Source: Anisus vortex
Taxonomy: Eukaryota > Mollusca > Gastropoda > Planorbidae
Length of the DNA: 64,000 nucleotides
Assembly (NCBI GenBank): GCA_949126835.1
Contig: OX421499.1
Location: 26,664,490-26,728,489, forward strand
Direction of reading: 5' to 3'
The position numbers and the translations under genes are program-made. Below the pieces are notes generated by a model. That model worked only from the letters and a program-made list of their open reading frames with translations. It was not told where the DNA came from and searched no databases. Shown piece by piece: positions 48,901 to 58,900 of the stretch (its first letter is position 1; every line of letters begins with the position of its first letter).

Positions 48901-51514
48901 AATTACAGTATGGTATGAATCTAAATGTGTGAAAGCCTGTGTAGGCCTATAATGTAGGTAGGCATAGAAGCTTAAGATGTGTTTTATTTAGTACTTAAGG
49001 TCTAGGCAGTGTTGAGCATTCCGATAAAACCGCGCAATGTCTAGGCAATGTTTCTAAAACTACGATCGGCAGATGGACGCGTGAAATGTCAATAGTGTGT
49101 TTTATTTTCCATTAGTTGCATGTAAGAGTTGAAAGAAAACACATCTTATTATATGTCGGTCGCGCAGACGCACTTGAAATCATTACAAACAATGTTAATG
49201 GTAAATAGGACACATGTATAGCGCGTCACAAATGCCGGCGCCTCCCAGTCTCCAGTCTAGGCGACATTGAGTCTAATGACGTACTTCAAAGACTTTTTTT
49301 TTGTGTGTAGTGTTACTATAGGGATAGAAACTTGAGTAGGGGAAGGGACTTTGATTGAAGAAACAGATACCTTACTTTCTCATCTCACTAATGTCTGTAG
49401 GCCTATAATATAGATCGGTTGTTCAAAATAAATGAAGCCCTGCCTTTATTTGATTATGTTTGCCTTATGCATGATTAAAACCATTGTCTAAAGAAAGTTT
49501 CCAAACTAAGGTGAATATTTAGTAACTTTTATGTTTAAAAGGTATGCATTTTTGAGATATTAAAAGGCAGTATAATCCGGGAAGTCAGGGTGCGACTTAT
49601 GCGCGGGTCAATGACAACATATAAGAAAAAAAAGTCTTGAACTAGGGGTGGGACTTATACACCGGTGCGACTTATACGCGAGTATATACGGTACATAATA
49701 TATGTTTCCTTAACTTGTGATTGTAAAATAATTTAGAAAAAGAATGCATAAATTATTAGAAATTCCTTAGGTTTAGTTTTAAATTGATAAAGATATAGCT
49801 CTACAAGAAAAATATGACAGACAAGTTTAGAAAGAGGGAAAAGGGAAGTACAAAAAAGATAAATAAGTTAGTATATAAAAGCTTCAATGAAAGAAGCAAA
49901 TGTGTAATGAACAAATATTTTTCTGTCATACCTTATCTCTGGCAACAAGGGTAACTTTAGCACCTTGTTGAATTGCCTGCAGAGCTAATGCTTTGCCTAT
50001 CCCACTAGATCCACCTGTAACCTGTTTAAACAAAATGTTATTTTTGGAATAATATCTTAATAACTATAATACAATTTATTTTATATACTTATAATTTATA
50101 TATGTTAGACCAATAAATCCATAATTAGTTTAACTTTGAAGTTTTAGGCTATATTATCTTACCGGTACTTATAATATATTATAGTATAGGCCTATACACA
50201 CACATATATATATATTACAGGCACTCCTTCTATATAGAAAATTATTCATAAATCATGAACTCATGATCTTATTTTATACATTATATCTTATATGTTACAG
50301 ACACACTGCTTCAATGAATGATATTACTATTACTGTGTCCTACTCTTTTATTGTTTTAACCCTTTTGTTTGAGTCTAGTCCTACATGTTTATTAGGTTCA
50401 GGAAACCCATTCCAATCCCAGATGCCACTCAGGAAGAGAGAACTTGTATGTAGCTTCTGGCATATGATAGACATATTAATATAATAATTATGACTATCCG
50501 CGGCTTCACCGGCCCTATGGATCAATTTGGTCAGACGGGATACTTTTTTTTTTACTATGTATATGGTGTCTATGTCTATCAGAGAGTTGAAAAAGAATAT
50601 ACTGACGTGACTGTTCGGTGTTTGGTTGTATTTCTTAGACACTTACTGTGACTAGGGTTACCATAAGTGCTCAGATAAAAAAGAGGCACACATAAAATGT
50701 TCATCAAATCCGGTTACCAGCCCATGGTCGGTTTCTAGGGTTACGCCAATTTTTAACCTTACCATTAAGCTAAATATTGCTAGAGAGCGCATTTAAGTTC
50801 ATGGACCAGAAAAAAAATAATAATACTATAATACTATTTTGTAATCTCTGTTCCGTGAATAATGAATTAAACATTGCATGCGTTCCAGCAATATTTAGCT
50901 CAATGGTAAGGTTACTAAGTTTAAGGCATTATAACAGAGAAAAGTAAATAAGAATGTATCAATCTGGAACGGACGGGCAAAAACCCGGGCAAAAGCCATA
51001 TTTCTGGAAAGCCGCCAGGACATGGCCCTAAAAAGAGGACATGTCCAGGGAAAACGACGTATGGTCATGGTAACCCTAACTGGCTAACTGTGACTTACTC
51101 ACTAAGACTTAAACCATAGTCCATAGACAGCTTAGCTTAGTTAGTCTTAAGTTTATAATATTATTAATATGTATTAATCAAATAGTATTATTGCGACTTT
51201 GTTCTAGTAATCTAGTCTATGCCCTTCTTCCCTCTGCATCTAGTCACAGTGTTACTGAGTGTTACTTCTTATCTTGTCAGTATTTATTAGTTGTGAATAT
51301 TCAATAGGCTAGTAATACAAGTAAAAGTAATACTAGTCATCAAAGTAATCATGATGACGATGATATGAACCTTAAAGTTGAAGAGAAAAATGAAAACACT
51401 CACTAAAACGTGTGCATCCTTCAAATTAATCTGAGGAGGTGAAATAAGTGGGGACAACAAGTATAGTACAATAATAAACACTATAAATACTGCTAAAGCA
51501 ATCCAACCCCACAT
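42941..51514 (-). CDS. KDSR: 3-ketodihydrosphingosine reductase (KDSR)
   Basis: Short-chain dehydrogenase that reduces 3-ketodihydrosphingosine to dihydrosphingosine with NADPH, the second step of sphingolipid synthesis at the ER. Coding exons on the minus strand: 51514-51404, 50021-49932, 46437-46375, 46201-46136, 45004-44909, 44790-44599, 44383-44300, 44176-44093, 43621-43520, 43060-42941. All are GT-AG and in frame, giving 335 aa (vertebrate protein about 332). An N-terminal membrane segment ([20 protein letters not shown]) comes first. The cofactor motif is VTGGSSGIG (38-46), then NCAG (123-126), N148, catalytic S176, and Y189 and K193 in YSASK. KDSR signatures are [31 protein letters not shown] and [13 protein letters not shown]. 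The C terminus ends KKKL. Introns hold several transposons, the largest being a 1.2-kb TIR element in intron 2. Confidence 0.95.
45160..45262 (+). repeat. CA-rich simple repeat
   Basis: Interrupted CA/TA-rich sequence with several ACACAC runs in KDSR intron 4. Confidence 0.6.
45375..45970 (-). other. Possible decayed coding remnant in a KDSR intron
   Basis: Base composition differs from the flanks. Minus-strand frames give stretches such as [20 protein letters not shown] and [17 protein letters not shown] between stops. This suggests an old mobile-element protein, but I cannot name the family. Confidence 0.25.
46735..46945 (+). pseudogene. CR1/L2-like LINE 3' end
   Basis: Reads [19 protein letters not shown], a short gap, then FLKQN(stop)KHTF. 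This is the conserved last segment of CR1/L2-type pol proteins (SVAAPxLWNxLP...F(K)xxLKTHLF). A short 3' tail ending GAAAAGCGATATAATACAAA follows. It lies in KDSR intron 2. Confidence 0.65.
47140..47870. other. Intronic stretch of unknown origin
   Basis: Slightly richer in GC and CpG than its surroundings. Open frames up to ~80 codons occur on both strands, but none resembles a known protein. No terminal repeats found. Confidence 0.25.
48225..48480 (-). repeat. tRNA-derived SINE, family S3
   Basis: On the minus strand the tRNA-like head has A box TGGCTCAGCGG (48454-48464) and B box GGGTTCAAATCC (48411-48422). It is followed by GTCAGGTACTCGCCAGAGCT and GGGTAGACTCAG, then a distinct tail. It resembles S1, but the core lies in the opposite direction relative to the head. 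Confidence 0.75.
48519..49691. mobile_element. TIR element with TA target duplication
   Basis: The ends are perfect inverted repeats of about 27 bp (CCGTATATACTCGCGTATAA onward at 48519; complement ending 49691), flanked by TA on both sides. The core GTGCGACTTATAC recurs inside both ends: at 48580-48592, around 49589, 49651 (one change) and 49665. The TA duplication suggests the IS630/Tc1/mariner/pogo group. No transposase frame is visible in the ~1-kb interior, so it is non-autonomous or decayed. It lies in KDSR intron 2. Confidence 0.8.
50208..50465 (+). repeat. Dispersed repeat S2, decayed copy
   Basis: ATTACAGGCACTCCTTCTAT, later GAGTCTAGTCCTACATGTTT and AGGAAACCCATTCCAATCCC parallel the 33-kb copy. 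A second start-like motif (TTACAGACAC) at about 50295 suggests two overlapping copies. Confidence 0.6.
50488..50556 (+). repeat. SINE 3'-end fragment, family S1
   Basis: CGGCTTCACCGGCCCTATGG followed by ATCAATTTGGTCAGACGGGA and a T run. It lies in KDSR intron 1. Confidence 0.6.
50653..51078. mobile_element. Short hAT-like TIR element with a nested inverted repeat
   Basis: Ends TAGGGTTACCAT (50653-50664) and ATGGTAACCCTA (51067-51078) are perfect complements. Inside, a second inverted pair (50753-50783 and 50887-50914, core AGCTAAATATTGCT) forms its own unit, suggesting a nested insertion. The flanks (ACTGTGAC and ACTGGCTA) do not form a clean duplication. Confidence 0.6.
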
Positions 51515-51750
51515 TTTCTTGTGTTTTTTTTTAGGAAATTGATTTTAGATGCAGATGGAAATACGTGGGCATTTACTTTTCTCAGACAGTCATAGTTATA
51601 TAGTTCCTGATGATTTAACGTGCTTTGTTAACGATACAAATGTGTTCTCAGACTAGCGATTGTTTTGGATTCTAAATATAAACTATGACCTTTGGCTCGA
51701 TGCATTTCCGGAGTTATCACTCTAAGTTCAGCAAAACTACAATTCGATAT
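51515..51750. promoter_or_regulatory. KDSR upstream region with a small opposite frame
   Basis: This should include the KDSR 5'UTR and promoter. A 35-codon frame runs on the plus strand at 51549-51656 (MQMEIRGHLLFSDSHSYIVP...). It could be chance, or a first exon of a divergent transcript. Confidence 0.3.
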
Positions 51751-52429
51751 GCAGTGGCGTAGAGGTAGCAATGGATTTTGCAGGTTGTGCAACGCTCAAA
51801 AGTCTGGTGTCAGCGAGAGGGACTAATTTTTTCTATATCTCGCCAAGCCTTGACAAGGCGCTAAGCTAAAATTTAACCTAAATCCGAAACCGAGAGAGGA
51901 GGGTGGAATAATAAAAAAAGCAACAGCATAAAGTTCATAAACTTCTAACTCAGAAATACAAAACCACAATCATCCATTAAAATATTAAGAAATACTTTAA
52001 AACATTTGTTTTATAAAAGTATTATCAACGGGAAGCAGTAGAATAAATAAGTTTTAATATAAACACCTCAACCTCTGTATAGAAGGAGCGTCTGTAATGT
52101 ATAAGATAAGAGAACGGCGAATTTTTAATACAGAGCTAAATTATTAGTGCTTCCGGTTTAAAGCGAAAGTGGTTTTAAGACTAATGGCTAGCGAAATGCA
52201 TTTATGAATTTTGGCTTAAAATTGTGAATGCATTTAAAGTTGTTTTAGCAATATCATGCAAAGGATATGGATATCTCTGGTAATTAAAAACATACTATAG
52301 GGCGTTTTTTAATATTTTAAGTTACAATTTTCTTAACATCATTTAAAACCTTAATAAAAATGCAAGACTAGAACTAGAACTCCGGTCTAGTCTAGTCTAC
52401 TCCGTCTGGTACAGCGTACAGTACTACTA

Positions 52430-53528
52430 CAGGGGTCGGGAACCTAACTATGTCTATGGCTCGCGAGCCAGATGTGGCTCTATGGATGGCTACATCTGGC
52501 TCGCAGACAAATGTTCGATTATTAAAAAATATATTTCTTTAGTTTTCTTTGATCTACATTTAAATTGCATAGGCCTATATCAATATTTCATTCTACAAAT
52601 GAGCTAAAGTCTTCTTCAGCTCAGCATCAGAAGTGGTTAAGGATTAGGACAAAATAATGAAACCGATAAAAGACATGCCTCTGTCGGCAAGAACTGTTCA
52701 AGTCTGTTCTAGATTGTAGCATCATGATTTCAAATCAAATTGAGGCAATGCAAGTGAAGGACATACATGTCTACATGTGGCACCGTTTTTTTTGGTGATA
52801 CACTATATGCGAAAATTTTTGCTGTTTTTGTGTATGAAAGGCACAACAAGAGGGCAGGATTTATTTGAGTCCTTCACTGAGTTCGCTAAAGAAAAAAATC
52901 TACAGATGGATGAACTAGTTTCGGTGTGCACTGATGGTGCTCCGTGCATGGTGGGAAAAAGTAGAGGATTTGTCCATAGATATACACAATTTGTCGCTCT
53001 TCTTTGTGAGCATGAAAACAAATGCTCCTGAAGTTATATTATCTCGTAGACATGACTGAACATCTAAATCAGCTCAATGTGAAAATGCAAGGCGTTGGAA
53101 ATACAATCTTATCCTTGCAACAAGCAGTGTTTGCATTTGAAAACAAGCTAGACATTGAAACAGGCCGTTTACTACACTTTGACTTTGAGTTCAAAGATAC
53201 ATGCACATCAAGTGACCCTGCTCAACATCTTAATCTTCAGCAGTTAGCAGGCTTCACGTCTAATCTCCTGTAGTCATTTAAAGAGCACTTTTGAGAATTT
53301 TGCTAGTACACCTGTCTTTTTAAGTTCATCACCTATCCACACAGTGGACAGAACTGACCTAATTTGCTTCCTCGTTGTCTCCGTCAGAGATTTTGAGCTC
53401 CAAGCTGCTGACCTGAAGGCCTCATACATGTGGGTTGAAATTACACAAAATGCACACATTTACTTGAATTTTCAGTTTTAAGCATTATAATGTATGGCTC
53501 TCACAGGCAAAAAGGTTCCCGACCCCTG
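52430..53528. mobile_element. hAT transposon, internally deleted
   Basis: Perfect 16-bp terminal repeats, CAGGGGTCGGGAACCT (52430-52445) and its complement (53513-53528). The flanking 8-mers TACTACTA and GTCTAGTA agree at only five positions, so the target duplication has decayed. The interior (about 52800-53460) encodes pieces of a SCAND3/GTF2IRD2-like transposase. Confidence 0.8.
52777..53460 (+). pseudogene. hAT transposase remnant
   Basis: An open piece at 52777-53031 reads TTRGQDLFESFTEFAKEKNL then VSVCTDGAPCMVGKSRGF, the conserved TDGAPxMVG motif of this hAT group. A second piece (53022-53273) has TEHLNQLNVKMQGVGNTI. It is much shorter than a full transposase (~600 aa), with the catalytic parts missing. 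Confidence 0.75.
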
Positions 53529-53610
53529 GTCTAGTAGAAGACTCGGACCACTGGATGAGCGTAGGACTAGGACGCAATAATCTTCTTTATAGAAGAAGCG
53601 TCTGTAAGTA

Positions 53611-54060
53611 CTTACAGTACTAAGACTAAAAGTAGTATATAATATAAGTATATAAATAATATAAGTTATAAGTCATAATAAGTTGGCCTAGGCGCCCTAG
53701 GTCTAAGCCGGGCTAAGCCTAAGGCCTAAGCTAAGAAATAAGACAAGAATAAGAGCAGTCTGAATTCTGAATCAGTAAGTCTGAACCGTACTGTCCATAC
53801 CAAACTTAACTCTTGGCTGTCTAGTTAACTTAGCCTACTACAGTAGGCAGTAGGTCAGTAGGCCTCTATGACTCTATGGCTATGTAACATTTAGTAATGA
53901 CCCAGTTATCCCAATATGATTAAGTCCTAGGTCTAAGTAAGTCCTGTTGTAGTTCTAGTACTGACTCAGTAGGCCTACTGAGTATTAGGCCTATTATTAT
54001 TATTAGTGTCACTACAATTTATAATTCAATGTAAGTCAATAGATTCTTACACATTACTAC
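53611..54060. other. Low-complexity intergenic DNA rich in CTA/TAGGCCT motifs
   Basis: Dense in CCTAGG, AGGCCTA and CTAAG words, with ATA-rich stretches. No gene recognised. Confidence 0.4.
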
Positions 54061-54079
54061 TTACACAGTGACACACCAG

Positions 54080-54665
54080 GTAACATTAACATGTAATGTG
54101 TGTTGTTCGTCCCTCATTTCGGATAATGACCATGTCTCCCAATATCTTTGTGGCTTCTTTAGTGGCCTATTAGTCCTATATGGGCCTTTAGGTCCTAAAA
54201 GTTATTTGCTAGTATCATACACAAATTATGCGGCTGTGGGGTTTGGCAGCATCATGCAGGTTTGCTTGGCTTTTCTTTTTGCATGTTTTTGTTCAGCCCT
54301 GAAGGTTCTTTCTGCCAAAAAGTGCACAGGACGCTAAAACATTTCACCACTTGCATCTGTGGGCTGCTAGTATTTCCCATCTGTCTGGGTCTATGTCTAG
54401 TTTTTTTAAGGTTGATTTCAGACCATCTTTGTATCTCCTTTTTTGTGCACCAAATAGAAGCTTCTTGGCTATCATAATCAATAATCCAGCAATCTCACTA
54501 AATGACCAGACCATTGAGCTTGAGATTTCAGAAGCTAAGTGTAGTTGCTAGAGGAGCCAGCCCTTCTGTGTCTTGGACCTTATTTTGCCATTGTATTTTT
54601 AGTAATTTGCGAAGGCAACCGACATGGACGTTGTCACGAACTGTTTCTAATGATCTAGGAAATTA
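54080..54665 (-). pseudogene. LINE C-terminal fragment
   Basis: On the minus strand it reads RDNVHVGCLRKLLKIQWQNK, then IWCTKKEIQRW or, in the next frame, FGAQKRRYKDGLKSTLKKLD and PDRWEILAAHRCKWW. This is the usual end of a LINE reverse-transcriptase protein, with frameshifts and stops. Confidence 0.7.
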
Positions 54666-54871
54666 ATGAGTGCACTTATTATTAAGTAGCCATCTAAGAA
54701 AACAAAAACGTTAATTTTGTTTTTATACTGCAGTCTTAGCCTGCTTGAATTTTTCTGTGCTTATGACATACTGATGTGGGTCCTATTAACTCAGATAACC
54801 AGGACTGTCATGATATGATACTTAAAAAATTCATGATGATATTATATGTCACTTAACCCTTACAGCCCCAA

Positions 54872-55365
54872 GCACATATATTTTCATTAGCCGATGCAAT
54901 TCTCTGTGGCCCAGGCACATATATTTTCATTAGCCGATGCAATTCTCTGTGGCCCAGGCACATATATTTTCATTGGCCGATGCAATTCTCTGTGGCCCAG
55001 GCGCATATATTTTCATTGGCCGATGCAATTCTCTGTGGCCCAGGCGCATATATTTTCATTGGCCGATGCAATTCTCTGTGGCCCAGGCACATATATTTTC
55101 ATTGGCCGATGCAATTCTCTGTGGCCCAGGCGCATATATTTTCATTAGCCGATGCAATTCTCTGTGGCCCAGGCACATATATTTTCATTAGCCGATGCAA
55201 TTCTCTGTGGCCCAGGCGCATATATTTTCATTAGCCGATGCAATTCTCTGTGGCCCAGGCGCATATATTTTCATTAGCCGATGCAATTCTCTGTGGCCCA
55301 GGCGCATATATTTTCATTAGCCGATGCAATTCTCCGTAGCCCAGGCCCATACATTTTCCTCAAGG
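54872..55365 (+). repeat. 43-bp minisatellite, 11+ copies
   Basis: Unit CCGATGCAATTCTCTGTGG + CCCAGGCRCATATATTTTCATTRG (43 bp). GATGCAATTCT recurs at exact 43-base steps from 54893 to 55323 (11 copies). Only two positions vary (R = A/G) until the last, degenerate unit (CCGTAG, CCCATACATTTTCCTC). There is no spacer variation, so it is not a CRISPR array. Confidence 0.95.
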
Positions 55366-55960
55366 AAGGATGTCTATTAGGTGATGATGAAACTTTTTCT
55401 TATAAATTAATAATACTAGTAAATTCAATTATTTTAAGAATTAGATAAATCTAATAAGGTATATTATCAAGTTTCAAACAATTTACTCTCTGCATGTTAC
55501 AATAAAAATGGGTACAAATTTAATAACGGAACACTATTGATGTTTCAGCCATTCAACAATAAAGTCTGGGCCGTGGGGGGTAATTAGTAAAATAATAGTC
55601 TGTAATGGAGGAATGCATAGCAAGAAAGTAGGTCGGTGGGAGACGGGTTAAGCGTAGTCTACTTGAATTATTCCACTTTGTGAGTTAGACTAATTGTTTT
55701 CCTGTGGTATCCCCCAAACTTTATCAATTTTGAAAAAAAGACATTTGAAAGAATCCTTTAAATTTATAGTTCAAACCATCACAAATAAAGTAAACTAATC
55801 ACACGTCAAATGCCAATTAAACAGAAATTAATATTGGCTTTACTAATCATATATAGTATAAATAACATTTCATTTAAAAGAATTAAAAAAATTAGTATTG
55901 AATGCTTAAAAAAAACATTTGTTGAGTCCTAAAAGATGTATTTTTCACATTCTTTTTTAG
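55366..55960. other. AT-rich DNA upstream of the first recognised zinc-finger exon
   Basis: Should contain the 5' end of the following gene or an intron of it. I could not find a convincing start codon exon here. Confidence 0.3.
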
Positions 55961-58900
55961 CTATTTTTATCATGCTACATATCAATCACACATGAAAAAA
56001 CATGTGCTAGAGACAATTCAAGAACAGTCGCAAAAGTTGTCAAGGAGGTAATGTGTCTTTAAAACTTTTCTTTCTGTGATTTCAATGAATGAAAAATGTT
56101 TTTTTTTTATTCTTATGTAACAAAATTATTGATTTGTGAGTTTTTGAAAAGAATACTTATTATTTTTACAGAAAATGATTTTGTAATACTTAATTTGTAT
56201 CATTTTCATTTATACTTTCAGAGAATTTCCCCAGTATTCAAATCTGTAAAAATGGGCCTTAGTTCTAATTGCCATTTTTCATTAGATCGTGACATGTATT
56301 CCATTCAAGAGAATCACAAAGTGATTGAGACATCAAGTAGATGGACTTGCAATTTTTGTGGCAAAGCATTTGTTTCAGAGTATTTTCTGGATCGACATTT
56401 TGAAAACAGACACATGGATCAGCTAAAGGTGTGTTTTCTTTGAGTACAATAATATAATCTCTCAATTTTGCATCTTGAAAACATTATTTTAAGGGCATGA
56501 GAAATATGATTAAAAAAATAAAATAAATAATGGTCTTTGTAAAGAAATCAAGTACACCTCTCCTTTTGTCCAATTATTAAACGTTAAAGATACAAAAAAA
56601 CATCATGGAAAAAAACAATAATATACTAACTATGCGTGTTTAGATCTATTTATTTTTAAGATTCTGATTATGTAATAAACTGTAGTATATTTTGTTTTTT
56701 CAAATATTGTATTTAACATTATGAATATAATTCTACATATAGATTTAGATATTGATTATTTTTTCAATGGTTTTAATTTGTTGTGTCTGATACTAATTTA
56801 TGCAAATAAAAAGATTCAAAAGGTATTTTCTTAAAAAAAAACTCTGGGATTTTAAATGGGCTTATTCTTTTTATCACAATGTATCAATTTTATCAAACAA
56901 GATGGTTTTTGGACCAACTTATTAGCAAAGTGGAATTCCTTTAAATTTAGGTATTTTTCTGATATCTATGATTATAAAAAGTTTTTTTATTATTTTCTTC
57001 ATTTAGACTGAAAACGCCATCTGTTTGGCTGAGGTTTGTGATATATTTAGATGTGACATAATATCAGGTGCTGCCCAGCCAGACTACTGGGACATAGCTC
57101 TATGTATGGAAGATGATATGGAAGAGCTGTTTGCAGAGTGTAAGGTAAGCACTCTCATGATTACAATTATCATTCATATGATGTTTTTTTGTGTGTTCAT
57201 ATTTTGACATTTAACTCGTTTGCCAACCATGGGTTTGAAACAGGAGTTTTTGTTTTGAACCCTGGAGTTCTTTTCCAGTCTGAACTTACGATGGTTCAGT
57301 AAACAGGATGCTTTTTTTTTTGGTGTAAAATATTTCCTAAAGTTCTAAAATTAGCTCTTACATAAAACTTCAACGTATAAATAGAATAGAGATGGTAATA
57401 TCTTTTTTTTTCCAAAAACTGATTAGGCTTTCATTTCTCAAAAAAATGAAAAGATGTTTTCTTCCTGTGATATTGACTGATAAAGCAGAAATAGCATTGT
57501 TTATACTATTACTATATTTAGATTCTATATTGAAAGTGATTACCACACTTTAAAAAAACAACAAAAAAAACACACTCTAAGAAGACTAATTTTAAATTAG
57601 TTTTTGCACTAATGATTTGGTTCATGCAAGTCCAACATAATTTTCCATAAAAATTTTCTTTCAGAATCAATAAAATTCTTGTTGTAAAATATTACTGTCC
57701 AATAAATCTGATAATCACTTTTTAAAACCAGTTAACTCTTTCACAAACGATAATTGTTTTTCTGATTATTTTATAACATCTATGCTTATAAAAGAGGCAA
57801 ATTATGTCAACATCAATGGTAATAATGAATAAAAATAATTGGCTCTATCATCTCTTGTAATTGATAAAATATATAGCAATAGCAATAATTATTTTATGAT
57901 TTTAGGAACATGTAAGTCATAGGCCTATACATTTTTTTTTCTAACAGACAATTGTAGAAGAATGCATTCCACCTGGCCATACTAAAAATGAAACAGAATT
58001 GGTAAAAGGTAAGTTGAAGTGTTTAAAGGATTAAATATATTTATATATACATTATTGTTTTAGTTTCAATACATTAAAGCATGCTTTTGTCAAATTTTAA
58101 CGTACATTTTAAATTAGACTGAGCAATTATTTTATTTTAGGTGGAGTTATGGAAAATGTGTGCTCTTTTCTTACATGTTCAAAGTTTTGGAATACTCCAT
58201 ACCAGCAGGTAAACTCACTCCTTATTTTGTCATTAGGTTTATCAAAGTCCTTTTTTAAGGAGCTCTATATTTTTCCAGATGTCCCAGATTTCAACTAGAA
58301 TTGTAAAATTACAGTCATCCCCCCACCGATTTGACTTTCCCAACTTCCCTCTGTGTTGTTTTTTTAAAATACACTGTGTATTCATTAAAAAGCTGGGAAA
58401 ATGATAAGCGCACTCTCAGTTATCTGAGTTCAATTATTCATCCCTTTATTACTATTAAAATTACTGTATGCACGGACTGCATCAGACTTCATCATTGAAT
58501 AAGTTGCACTAGTTTCATAGATTGGTTGGTCTAGGTTTAAGAAGTGTGTGTGTAATGAAATGTACAAGAATAATATGATTTTAGTCTTGTCTAATATTGT
58601 GTAATATGAGTGTAATGTTAAAAACCTTATTTATTATTTAAGGAGTCATGAACTGGTTTTCTATGCTCTAACTGTGAACATTTGTTATTTATAAATAAAG
58701 AATCCTACTTTATGAAAAATTACTTATCCAACTATTGTGAGTCTGGTACTGTGCTTCACATCATGGCATGATTTTATTGGAAAGGGTCAAATAGTGTACA
58801 AAAAAACAACAATAGCTCTTGTCTGAGTTAGTTGTAGCTTTTTGAAAATGCATATGCTAGTATAGAGCTAACTTTATTTCATGTGACATTTTAGTTTTTT

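Larger units (their letters stand above)
52320..53610 (-). repeat. Dispersed repeat S2, copy interrupted by a hAT element
   Basis: The left part (52330-52429: AACATCATTTAAAACC, ATGCAAGACTAGAACTAG) and the right part (53529-53610: GACTCGGACCACTGGATGAG, CTTCTTTATAGAAGAAGCGT) together form one S2 copy. The hAT element at 52430-53528 lies between them. A separate S2 piece is at 52075-52110. Confidence 0.65.

Noticed and set aside
54894..55234. Open frames of 84 codons in all three plus frames
   Set aside because: They are by-products of the 43-bp repeat; all give the same cyclic peptide and stop at ATTAG variants.
54872..55365. CRISPR-like array
   Set aside because: The whole 43-bp unit repeats; there are no unique spacers and the genome is animal.
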